A DNA stretch of 64,000 bases from Hippophae tibetana (Eukaryota; Streptophyta; Magnoliopsida; Rosales; Elaeagnaceae). The translations under genes and the position numbers were made by a program. The notes beneath the pieces are model-generated. The model did no database searches. It saw only the letters and a program-made list of their open reading frames with translations, and was not told the DNA's origin. Positions 48,746 to 57,963 of the stretch are shown in pieces. Each line of letters opens with the position of its first letter. Within the stretch, counting starts at the first letter, position 1. The DNA lies in the NCBI GenBank assembly GCA_037013495.1, contig CM072812.1, forward strand, positions 37,236,001-37,300,000, given 5' to 3'.

Positions 48746-49591
48746 TTTTGATAAAAATATTCACAAAGAACTAATCAAATGACCAAAAAATTATAATAAA
48801 AAATCAAAATAAGGCATATTCCATCTACTAAGTATCTTCGAACAATAAGTGCTCTTTGGAGTTGGTCATTATTCTAAGATAATTAGGTGTAGCAATTGAA
48901 TGTAACAGTCGATTTGATGTCAATTAGTCAACTTTTCTTTGGGTTGATTAACTAATTACATCCAAAACTTAATGACTATTACCCATTCATTACCACAAGT
49001 ATACACATACAATACTTGACTATTTTCTTTCCTTTGGGCCAATCCAATAACCAAACGCTATATTTATATCTTCTGTGTATAAATTGGAAAATGATCAATG
49101 CCGGTATGAGAGCTTACTTTGGTAAGATAATACATTGGTCAATCATTTTCCAAAATATATCTTAATTTGAAGCCTTCATAATGACTTGATATTATCCTTG
49201 GCAAAAAATATATTTAAAAATATGACTTTTACAAACTTGTCAAACAATCAATTAACGAAACAATCATTTGAACAAAATCCAAAGTCAAGTTTTGTTTTAA
49301 TCAAATTATTGTATACTCTGTTATGGTTTAGAAATAATTGCATTGGAATACCAAAATAATAGATATGCGGAAATATATATATAAGAACAAAATAGTGCTT
49401 AATTTGAATAATTTGACTATTGACTATAAATAATTTGAATCGAGAAAAGTTATGCCATTATCTAAATATTCATCTTAAAAGTTTCCAATTGATTTAGAAA
49501 TATTATTTAGAAATTTATATTTATTAATTTTCTTAAAATTTTCAAACCATAAAAATCCAAACCAAAATCAAAATTTACGGTTCAAATAGAG

Positions 49592-49608
49592 TTGGCTCTG
49601 ATACCAAT
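49592..49608 (-). other. Copia-4 primer-binding site
   Basis: On the minus strand ATTGGTATCAGAGCC follows the LTR end (AAGTTTTATCA). It is a perfect match to the Met-tRNA primer consensus TGGTATCAGAGC. Gag begins about 850 bp further along, so the leader is long. Confidence 0.9.
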
Positions 49609-50759
49609 TGATAAAACTTGTTTCATGCATAACTATATTACAATTCATAAATCCTAGATTTACCATGATCCACTAGTAAACTTTCAATCTTTAATTCTAA
49701 ATTACCTTGGTCTATTTCCACGATCTTTCAGAGAGACATAATCGCCGATGATCATTGGAAGCTTTTAGATCTCCAAGTAATCCATCTTAAGTCCGATGGA
49801 GAGAGCAAGAGAGGCGGTAGTAAAAACGTTTTGTTCTCTACAATAAGAGATACCCAAATTGCAAGTTCTTAACTGGAAAACTCTTTCTCATTTAATTCTT
49901 CTCTATATTTTTTTTAAATATATTTAATATATATTTATATATATATAGAGCCAAACTATATTAAGAGAGAGAGACGAAGAGACGCTAGTAGAGGAAAAGA
50001 CGCCTTTAAATTTAAAGAGGTGATATGTAATCTATTTTCTAATTAGATATTTTCTAATTTAATATTTCCTTATTGAATCTTAAGCGGATTCAAATTCTGA
50101 ATTCAAAACTTATTTTATTAGATATTTCCTTATTGAATCCAATGCAGATTCAAATTCTGAATTCAAAACTTATCTTATTAGAAATTTTCTTATTGAATTA
50201 TAAGCGTATTCAAATTCTGAATTCAAAACTTGTCTTATTAGAAATTTCCTTATTGAATCATATGCGAATTCAAATTCTAAATTTAAAACTTACCTTATTA
50301 GAAATTTCCTTATTGAATCCTACGCGGATTCAAATTCTGAATTCAAAACTTGCCTTATTAGAAATTTTCTTATTGAATCCTAAGAAGATTCAAATTTTGA
50401 ATTCAAAACTTTTCTTATTGAAAATTTCCTTATTGAATCTTAAGCGGATTCAAATTCTGAATTTAAAACCTACCTTATTAGGTATAATTTTAATTGTGTT
50501 CTCCAAGGACCAATAGCATAATTGTATTATTTCCAAACTTTATATAATTTAGACCATCACTAAATCATAAAGTTGTTAATACTCTTTCTACACATTAAAG
50601 ACCCCATTTCTCATGACACATATTAAACCCAATAAATAATACTTAATTCTATCACTTCATAACGGGTCTAATTAAATATTTGACAATCCATTATTGAATA
50701 TATATTTATATCACATATATGCTCATATATGTTGTAATTAATTAAAATTAATTCCAACA
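49609..50759 (-). repeat. Copia-4 5' LTR (complete, 1151 bp)
   Basis: On the minus strand it begins TGTTGGAATTAATTTTAATT and ends AAGTTTTATCA, then the primer site. It contains a TATATA-rich box near 49930 and the 60-bp array in its U3. Confidence 0.8.
50050..50481. repeat. 60-bp minisatellite in Copia-4 LTR, ~7 copies
   Basis: A precise 60-bp period: TTTCCTTATTGAATC, then GCGGATTCAAATTCTGAATT, CAAAACTT and CTTATTAGA. Substitutions but almost no indels separate the copies. Because 60 is divisible by three, the + strand carries a 147-residue open frame made of a 20-residue repeat (RIQILNSKLILLEI-type). It is a by-product of the array. Confidence 0.93.
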
Positions 50760-50812
50760 TATGATACATATTAAACCCGATAAATAATACTTAATTCGAT
50801 CACTTCATACTG
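50612..50812. repeat. Direct duplication across the Copia-4 LTR outer end
   Basis: A ~53-bp block (ACACATATTAAACCCAATAA through ATCACTTCATA) at about 50616-50668, inside the LTR, recurs with few changes at about 50761-50812, just outside the predicted LTR end. Either a second LTR fragment abuts it, or the true LTR end lies further right. Confidence 0.75.
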
Positions 50813-51695
50813 ATGGAAATATTAAAAAAAACTTTGATTATGATTAGAAGAAAAATATTATTTTTAGAGACAAATTATTGATAACACCAATGGCTTTTGG
50901 TGCAATAACAAGCACCAACTTGACTTAGAGATGCGATGATTTAGTGATAGTAGGAAACAAGGTTGCTTTATTACCTATTCCACTAGGAATCACATAGTAG
51001 TGACAATTGTCTTACAAAAGACTCTCTTTCCCTACGGTTCCGTTGGTTCCCTTAATCAAGCCAATGCTTATAAGTCATTGCGAATTATGAAATTTCAATT
51101 GATACATGCAAAAAATAGGTCAATTTAATAGTTTTTGGCTCAATTTCTCTAATTGCATGTTAGTGTCGGCCCAATAGAGTATTTTCATCGTTGATGTTTT
51201 TTTCGATCTCTACAAATCTCAATGAATAAAAAATAGGGTGTTATGGCTACACAAATTGTTGAAGACGGTTCTAAATATTATTAATATTTAACATATAATA
51301 ATAATAATTATAATAGTAATAATATATTTAATCATGTTTTAGTAATTAATAATTAGTTTTAAACCATGTGATTAAACAAATCATTTGCATGCAAAGATTT
51401 GATAAATTACTATAATATTGAAAATATTGAATTATATTATTTTATAATTAAGATTATTTAGATATATTATTTATTATATCTATTTGTTGAAGAATACCGT
51501 GTGTATATATGTATATATATATCAATATTTTAAATGGAAAAAGTAATTTTTTTTCTTCATATTTATCATACTTTAACTAATTAGATTTGTTCAATATTAA
51601 ACTTTGATTGATTAAATCTTTTTTAATGTTATAGGTGTATAATTTTAATTCATTATAAATTTATAATGAATTGGGGTTTCTTGAAGTTATTTTAC
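50813..51695. other. AT-rich intergenic
   Basis: No gene seen. A short less AT-rich stretch lies at about 51000-51200 without recognisable content. Confidence 0.4.
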
Positions 51696-53012
51696 TTCTG
51701 TTAAATGAATATTTTAGTCATATTATTCTCAGAAGGGATAAATAAGTCATTCACTTGTTAAAAATGTGATAGTTTAGTCACTCTTTAGAAAATGACATGG
51801 TATTTTATTATTAAAACTAGGGATAAAGTGGTCAATTTCATTTTTTTTCCTTCCTTCTCACAATTTTCCTCCTTTATAATAGTTTTTAATAATTTGTACT
51901 ATTATTTAACTATTTTTCCTTTTTTTTCTTCAAATAACTTATTTTGTATTTGCAATATTTATTTGAAAGTATGATCAATTTTTTAAATTTTAAATTTTTA
52001 ATATAGAATTTAGATGTTTTCTAAGTTATTATAGTTGATAGACAAACCCGTTATTTTATGGACCTATAAAAGTTTTAGGAAAATAGGTAATAGATTATAT
52101 GTACGTTTTATTTATTTTTTTCATTTTATTTTTTGAAAATTACGTTACATAATTATATATATATATTAAATTTATCATATTTTTAGGTTTTTTCGATAAC
52201 TTGTGCATTTAATTTCTAATAAGAAAAAAATGTACATAATTTCATAATAGTAATAAAAAACAAGAAATTGAATAATAGTAATAGGATTATAAAAATAAAA
52301 AGGTGTATGGAATGAATGTAATAATAGAGGGGGGAAATGATGTTGATTATTTTACCTTCATTTTTAATAATAAAATATTATATTACTATTTAAAAAGTGA
52401 TTAAAATTTTATAATTTAATAAAAATGACTTAAATATTATTTGTGAAAATAATATGACTAAATTATTGTATTACACATAAATAAAACGATTCTTAAGATA
52501 AGATTAAATGGTTCGTTTACACAAATAAAATGAGTCTTAATATGCTTAATCTTTTATATTAGATGTCAAAAAAGTTTTTAAAATTACTTAATTTATGTTA
52601 AATAATACTTTAGTTACCTTAGTTTTAGCAAAGATAAGTAAGTCACTTAGTTATTAAAAATATGATACTTTATTCGTTGTTTTAAGAATACTAATGTAGT
52701 ATTTTATTATTAAAATTTGGGGCAAAGCAACCATTATCATTTATTTCTTCTATTATCATCTTCAGTACCACTATTTCCCTTACTTATTTTCATTTTTTAA
52801 ATAATTTTATTACTATTATTTACCCCCTCTCTCTCTCTCTCTACCTTTAAATTAATTACTTTTGTACTTTTTATTATCCAAAAGTATGGCCAAATTCTTT
52901 TAAATTTATTTCAAATTTTTAGCATAGAGTTAGCCATCTTCTAGACTACTGTGGTAGATAGACTACCCGTGATTCTATGGGTCTACAAAATTTGTAGGAA
53001 GTAGACAGTGAA
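51696..53012. repeat. Composite of one inverted and one direct copy of an AT-rich element
   Basis: The segment 51700-51845 (TTTTAGTCATATTATTCTCA.. TTTTATTATTAAAACTAGGG) reappears inverted at 52334-52470 and in direct orientation at 52597-52745. The direct copy continues to match for about 270 bp more (51860-52105 versus 52760-53012, sharing TTGATAGACAAACCCGTTAT-like text). The inverted pair looks like long terminal inverted repeats of a ~770-bp foldback or Mutator-like MITE, with a partial second copy beside it. A (CT)n run lies at 52826-52842. Confidence 0.6.
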
Positions 53013-53620
53013 TTAATTTTACTTAAAATAAAATTAGGGTACCATTAAACGAAGGAACTACTTAATGAATAATTTTATATGACATTATTGGAATAACGAA
53101 TCCATTAATTTAAATAGATAGATTTATGATCATTAATTATATTTTATTAAAATTTAAAAAACTATTTAATTAATGTAAGTAATATTAAGTAGTGTAGTGT
53201 TCTTATTAATTATTTTACTCCTGAAATATAAGGGTATGATTATTTTTAAAATTTGTTGAATAAAATGGTAATTTTACTTTTTGACATATAGGTAATTTGA
53301 TAAAATGGACCTGACAACAACATTTCATTTATATCATTTCTTTAAAAAAAAAAAAATCATTTTGTAAAGTGTTGAAGATCGACCTAATCGTTACGTAACA
53401 TGTACAAGAAGAAGCACAGTCGTCTTAATTTTTATTTTTTTTCATTTTCTTTTCTCACTGTTGGTAACTTTTCTATTTCGTTGAATAGAAAGACTTTAAC
53501 AATTGCAACTTTTAATGGTCCCTTAACAAAAAAAAGCAACCATCGATCTATCATCACCACACACGTCCATATACAAAAACCCTTTTGTTATTTTCAGTGT
53601 GCCTTCCTACTAATCCTGCC
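53013..53620 (+). other. Upstream region of the WAT1-related gene
   Basis: AT-rich, becoming less so from 53380. An open frame at 53400-53669 runs over the promoter and is not thought to be a gene. No specific regulatory site beyond the TATA box is claimed. Confidence 0.35.
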
Positions 53621-53628
53621 TATAAAAC
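53621..53628 (+). promoter_or_regulatory. Probable TATA box of the WAT1-related gene
   Basis: TATAAAAC lies 88 bp before the start codon in CTGCCTATAAAACCACG. This spacing gives a 5' UTR of roughly 55-60 nt. Inferred from motif and position only. Confidence 0.5.
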
Positions 53629-53708
53629 CACGTTATATTTGCCTAGCTAGGGATATCAAGAAATATTAAAATTGAAATTTAATTATTTACTCCACTCGAA
53701 AACAATTA

Positions 53709-56700
53709 ATGGGTGTTAGTAAGAAACCTTATTTGTTTGCTATTCTTATACAAACAATTTATGCGGGAATGTTCACGCTTTCCAAGGCTGCCTTTAATGG
53801 CGGCATCAACAAATTAATCTTTGTTTTCTATAGACAAGCTGCTGCTACTCTTTTTCTTACTCCTCTTGCTTTATTTTTTGAATGGTAATTAAGACTACTA
53901 ATTCAACTTAATTATTATTATTTTTTTTTAATTTCAATTGATCGTTTCTCAATTAATTATATACTGACAATTTTTTTATTTTTTGTGTTGCATTTATAGG
54001 AAAAATGCGCCACCATTGTCGTTTGTTACCTTCTGCAAGATTTTTCTACTTTCTTTAATTGGGTATTGTGTATTGTTCAATTTCATTAAGCATTCTTGGC
54101 AGTGAAACCTTTTTTATTTTTATTTTATCTGTTTTGATAAAAACTTTGTATCTGTATTTGTATTTTTCTTTTTCAGGATTACCTTATCTTTGGACTTGAA
54201 TTCAATTGCGATTGATTATACTAGTGCAAGTTTGGCTGCTGCATCTACAAACTCCCTTCCTGTTATTACTTTCTTCTTGGCTCTTTTTCTAAGGTATAAT
54301 ATTTTCTCCATATATACCTTTTACGTAAAATTAAATACTATAATAGGGCAGAGAGAAGAAGAATGAAAATATAAAGCAATAGAGAGATGGAACAATTTCA
54401 CTTGTATCACTTACTTGGGAGTTGGGAGTTGTTATTCATTACTCCTATAAATTATATTTATTACTAATAATATTACTCTCTCTCCTCAACTCTTATCGGG
54501 TATTTGTTTTTTTTCAAAAAACAAATATAGGTGTGATTAGTATTCAGTATGACTGTATAGGGAATATACGTAAAACTAAATTTACTTTACAGTTCACAGA
54601 TTGAGGAAGAAACTTAGCAAAATTATATTATCATGATGTAGGTTTCTAAAGATGCCATATATATAGGTGTGATTAGTATTCAGTATGACTGTATAGGTAC
54701 TTGATGGTTTAAATGTGTGAAAATCCATTAATTTCTCAATCGTTCAGCTTTTATATGCATTCCAAATTAATTACTGATTATTTCTCGTCAAGTTAAAGTC
54801 AGATTTTTAAAGCAGAATAAGTAATATTTGATCTAAAAATAAATATAATAATTTTGAGGGATATTCGTGTATGTATATGGCCTGTTAAGATTTTCTCTTA
54901 AAAAAATGATTTCAAGATAAGTGGTTTAACATTAAGTAGTTTGAAAAGAAACATTTAGGTGTTCGAGATGAAAATGTTAAAGTGATTTTTAGTGAAACTT
55001 TATTTTAAAGTGAGAGTATGCATTCAAAACTACTTACCACAAAAATAAGTATTACTTCTCTTAAAAATACAAATATTACTTCTCAAATTTTTGGAAGCAC
55101 TTCTCATGCCAAACACCTTGAAAGTGACTTGATTCATTTGAATGTGACAACACCATTTGAATGCACTTTTAACCAAAAGGACAAATAGTTCTAAATCTAA
55201 TAATAATAATATCTCTTCTTAAGTGATTTGAATCACATATAGTACATATACAATACTGTCTCAGAAAGTGGTTTTCATTAATTAACTTAGTGAAAATGTT
55301 GATGCATGTGAATGTGGATCTTTTGATTTTTATAATGCTTTTACTTTTTAAAATTGATGTGCATAATATTTTCTAGTTTAATCTAGGATTATTGTGAAAG
55401 TAATCACTGTTTAATTATTTTTATCAAATTAAGTTTTAGTACTCTCTGTTTAAATTAGGGTTTATAATTAAAATGAAATAGCAATTTTATTTTTTAAAGG
55501 ATGGAAGTAATGAAGTTGAGGACAAAACAAGGAGTTGCTAAGCTAATAGGTATAGTAGTATGCATAGCTGGAGTAGGAATTCTTGCGTTTTACAAAGGAC
55601 CTCATTTCAAACTATTTTGGCATCTTAACATTCTTGGCCACAACAAAATCCACCACGATCACCTTTCTACTTCTACCAAAATATGGACAAAGGGTTGCTT
55701 TATCATGCTCTCTTCCAACACTCTATGGTCCTTGTGGCTTGTACTACAGGTATCTTTATCATGCTCACTTCATCCTGTTTGGCAATATAGTGTGTAGTGT
55801 GGATATTATAAAAATATCGTATGAGCATTTCTATAGTTATATCACAATTATAACTGACATGATAATTTTTTATTAAATATAATTACTTAGGTTTAATTAT
55901 ACTTATTATATTTATTAATAATACTACGTAATATTATTTATGATTTATCATAAATTTGTAATAAATAGACTTTTTTGATATGTATATAAGAAGATATTAT
56001 TGCATGTATTATTAAATGTTAGTTATCATGATCACGTTAACTATCGAGATACAGATCCTTCTTTGATCCCTCTCTCCTTAATTTCCCATGAATGTAAATT
56101 TCAGAGTATCTTGTAATCCTTGTGGCTTTTACTAGAGGTATCTTTATCATGCGATCTCTTCATCTTGTTGGGCAATATAGTGTGTATAATGTCGGATATT
56201 AGTTGTTAGTTATTATGATCATGTTAAATATTGAGATATGGATCCATCTTTTCATCTCTCTCTCTCTCTCCTTAAATCTTGGAGTAATTTTAGTTGTTTT
56301 GGATGGGAATTTAATAATTTATAAGTGAACTAGTTGGTTAATATTTATGTATTTGAAATGAATAAATATAGGCAATAGTCATCAAAAGCTACCCTTCAAA
56401 GCTTCTGTTCACAGCTTTACAATGTTTCTTAACATCACTTCAATCATTTTCTATTGCCATTGCATTCGAAAGAGACTTTGATCAATGGAAGCTTGGATGG
56501 AATGTCGGACTACTAGCCGTGGCTTACTGTGTAATTCCTCTACTATAATTTCACTTCTTTTTCATTATTAAGAAATCAAGGGATGCATAACCATGTCGGA
56601 AAAATGCTTGGAAATACTACTTTTAGTGTCATGCTCTATGTCATGACTCTTCTTTGATTGTGTATTTATTTAGCTTTTTTACTTTCTCTCTCTTGATGTG

Positions 56701-57555
56701 AATGAATATGAGTATAGAACATGAGTTTAGAATCATATTCTCTAACATTACTCGTATATATATATATATATAGGTTACATTAACTACAATACTTTATTTT
56801 AAATATAAGTGTAGGTAATAAAATTTTAAAATTAAACAAAACTAGGGTGGTCCTAATAGTCATTCAAAATTTTACTACCATTGGTAGGTTAAGAATTTAA
56901 CATATTATTTAAATCTATCGAGTTATAAATATAACACTGTTGTACCATATGTGTTATAAAAATATTATCAGTGTAACATAAATAATATCTTTATAACATT
57001 ATCAGATTATAAATATAACACTGAAGTATCATAAATTACAAATGAATAATATTTTTGTAATATTTATGATACTTCAATGATAAAGAATTTATAAATATAT
57101 CATTTAAGTTTATCCGATAATAAATGCTATAACATTAATTTGTTGCAGGGATTTGTAGTTACTGGTGTTTCATTCTACTTACAAACTTGGGTAATTGAGA
57201 AAAAGGGACCTGTTTTCCTGGCCATGTGGACACCATTGACTTTAATTATCACAATTTTGGTTTCAGCAATTCTATTAGGAGAAATCATTACTTTGGGAAG
57301 GTGATTACACTAATAGTCTATGTGCATATGTTCTAAAGTCAGCATTTTATTTCTTATCAGAATTTCATTATTCTCTACTGTGACTGCAGTCTTTTAGGTG
57401 GGCTATGTTTAGTTGGAGGGCTTTACTGCGTTTTATGGGCCAAGACTAGAGAACAGAAATTAACTGCAGATGAGAGCTCATCAAAAGCTGAAGCTAATCC
57501 CAAAGAACCTTTGGAATCAAAGGAAACAATGACCTCTCCTTCTCTGATTGTTTAG
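53709..57555 (+). CDS. WAT1-related protein (nodulin MtN21/EamA-like transporter), seven exons
   Basis: Exons by splice consensus and frame: 53709-53884, 54000-54062, 54177-54293, 55500-55749, 56372-56530, 57149-57300, 57390-57555. All introns are GT..AG. The sum is 1083 nt, an uninterrupted 360-residue reading frame, the usual length of the family. The protein starts MGVSKKPYLFAILIQTIYAG and has two EamA repeats with about ten hydrophobic segments. Conserved blocks are FVFYRQAAATLFLTPLA (~43-59), ITFFLALFLRMEVMKLRTK (~110-128), STKIWTKGCFIMLSSNTLW (~175-195), LGWNVGLLAVAYCGFVVTG (~242-260) and KGPVFLAMWTPLTLI (~272-286), plus a polar C-tail. Relatives are vacuolar or plasma-membrane carriers (auxin, amino acids or unknown substrates). 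The closest style is Arabidopsis At5g64700, function not established. The stop codon lies inside the target duplication of Copia-5, so the gene appears intact but has lost its native 3' UTR. Confidence 0.93.
54525..54697. repeat. Perfect 37-bp direct repeat in intron 3
   Basis: A 37-nt block starting ATATAGGTGTGATTAGTATT is at 54525-54561 and again, unchanged, at 54661-54697, 136 bp apart. Identity suggests recent origin. Confidence 0.9.
55728..56280. repeat. Degenerate duplication of exon 4 end inside intron 4
   Basis: The last ~20 nt of exon 4 plus the donor and 60 nt of intron (CCTTGTGGCTTGTACTACAG / GTATCTTTATCATG, from 55731) recur from about 56116 as CCTTGTGGCTTTTACTAGAG / GTATCTTTATCATG, 385 bp on. 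A second pair within the intron (TTAGTTATCATGATCACGTT near 56020, TTAGTTATTATGATCATGTT near 56205) shows that a larger segment was duplicated and then decayed. Confidence 0.8.
57023..57075. repeat. 14-bp inverted repeat in intron 5
   Basis: GAAGTATCATAAAT at 57023-57036 and its exact complement ATTTATGATACTTC at 57062-57075 enclose an AT-rich loop that also holds TACAAA/TTTGTA. It may be the end of a small foldback element. Confidence 0.6.
57551..57555. other. Left target site duplication of Copia-5 (TTTAG), contains the WAT1 stop codon
   Basis: TTTAG immediately precedes the LTR start TGTGAAGAG and recurs at 62438-62442 directly after the other LTR end. The last three bases are the TAG stop of the WAT1-related gene. 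Confidence 0.92.
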
Positions 57556-57951
57556 TGTGAAGAGTATAGAGAGATAAAAAGAAAGAATGATTTAATGTTG
57601 TATTAGTATATTTTAAAATATATATAGAGAACATTATTTATAGGGTTATAACAAGTGTAGTACAAGTGAAATAATAAATGTAGTATAAGTGAAATAGTAA
57701 GTGTAGTACAAGTGAAATAGTACAAGTGAAATACAAGTGAAATAGTACAAGTGTAATATAAGTGAAATAGTACAAGTGTAGTACAAGTGAAATAGTACAA
57801 TTGTAGTACAAGTGAAATAGTACAATTGTAGTACAAGTGAAATAGTACAAGTGTAGTACAAGTGAAATAGTGGAAGTGTAGTACAAGTGAAATAGTGGAA
57901 GTGTAGTACAAGTGAAATATAAGCGATTACAATATCAAATATAACTTAACA
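57556..57951 (-). repeat. Copia-5 3' LTR (396 bp, expanded)
   Basis: Same ends as the LTR at 62262-62437 but 220 bp longer, all because of the tandem repeat at about 57650-57920. Outside the array the copies differ by scattered substitutions. It now forms the sequence immediately downstream of the WAT1 stop codon, in antisense. Confidence 0.92.
57650..57920. repeat. 25-bp minisatellite in Copia-5 3' LTR
   Basis: The unit is about TAGTACAAGTGAAATAGTAC followed by AAGTG (or AATTG), itself made of two related halves. About ten irregular units are present. All three minus-strand frames are open through it, giving F-H-L-Y-Y repeats that are not genes. Confidence 0.93.
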
Positions 57952-57963
57952 TCCTCCCTCAAA

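Larger units (their letters stand above)
46068..50759 (-). mobile_element. Copia-4 LTR retrotransposon, 3' half lost
   Basis: Minus-strand element with a complete 5' LTR at 49609-50759, a primer site, gag, protease and part of integrase. It then breaks off at 46993 and ends with a partial LTR copy at 46068-46510. Reverse transcriptase, RNase H, polypurine tract and most of the U3 of the 3' LTR are missing. The two LTR copies align over R/U5 (GTTTCATGCATAAC, AGTCCGATGGAGAGAGCAAG, GACGAAGAGACGCTAGTAGA). Their divergence and the deletion show an old insertion. Confidence 0.82.

Noticed and set aside
50073..50516. 147-residue leucine-rich repeat-like protein
   Set aside because: It is the translation of a 60-bp minisatellite in an LTR; it does not fit the LRR consensus and has no gene context.
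53400..53669. 89-residue frame upstream of the WAT1-related gene
   Set aside because: It spans the putative TATA box and 5' UTR and has no domain.
55501..55876. Short + strand frames treated as independent genes
   Set aside because: The frame at 55501 is exon 4 of the WAT1-related gene read on into intron 4; the other is a shadow frame.
57603..57911. Three overlapping tyrosine/leucine/histidine-rich minus-strand frames; also a CRISPR-like look
   Set aside because: It is a 25-bp minisatellite in the Copia-5 LTR without unique spacers.
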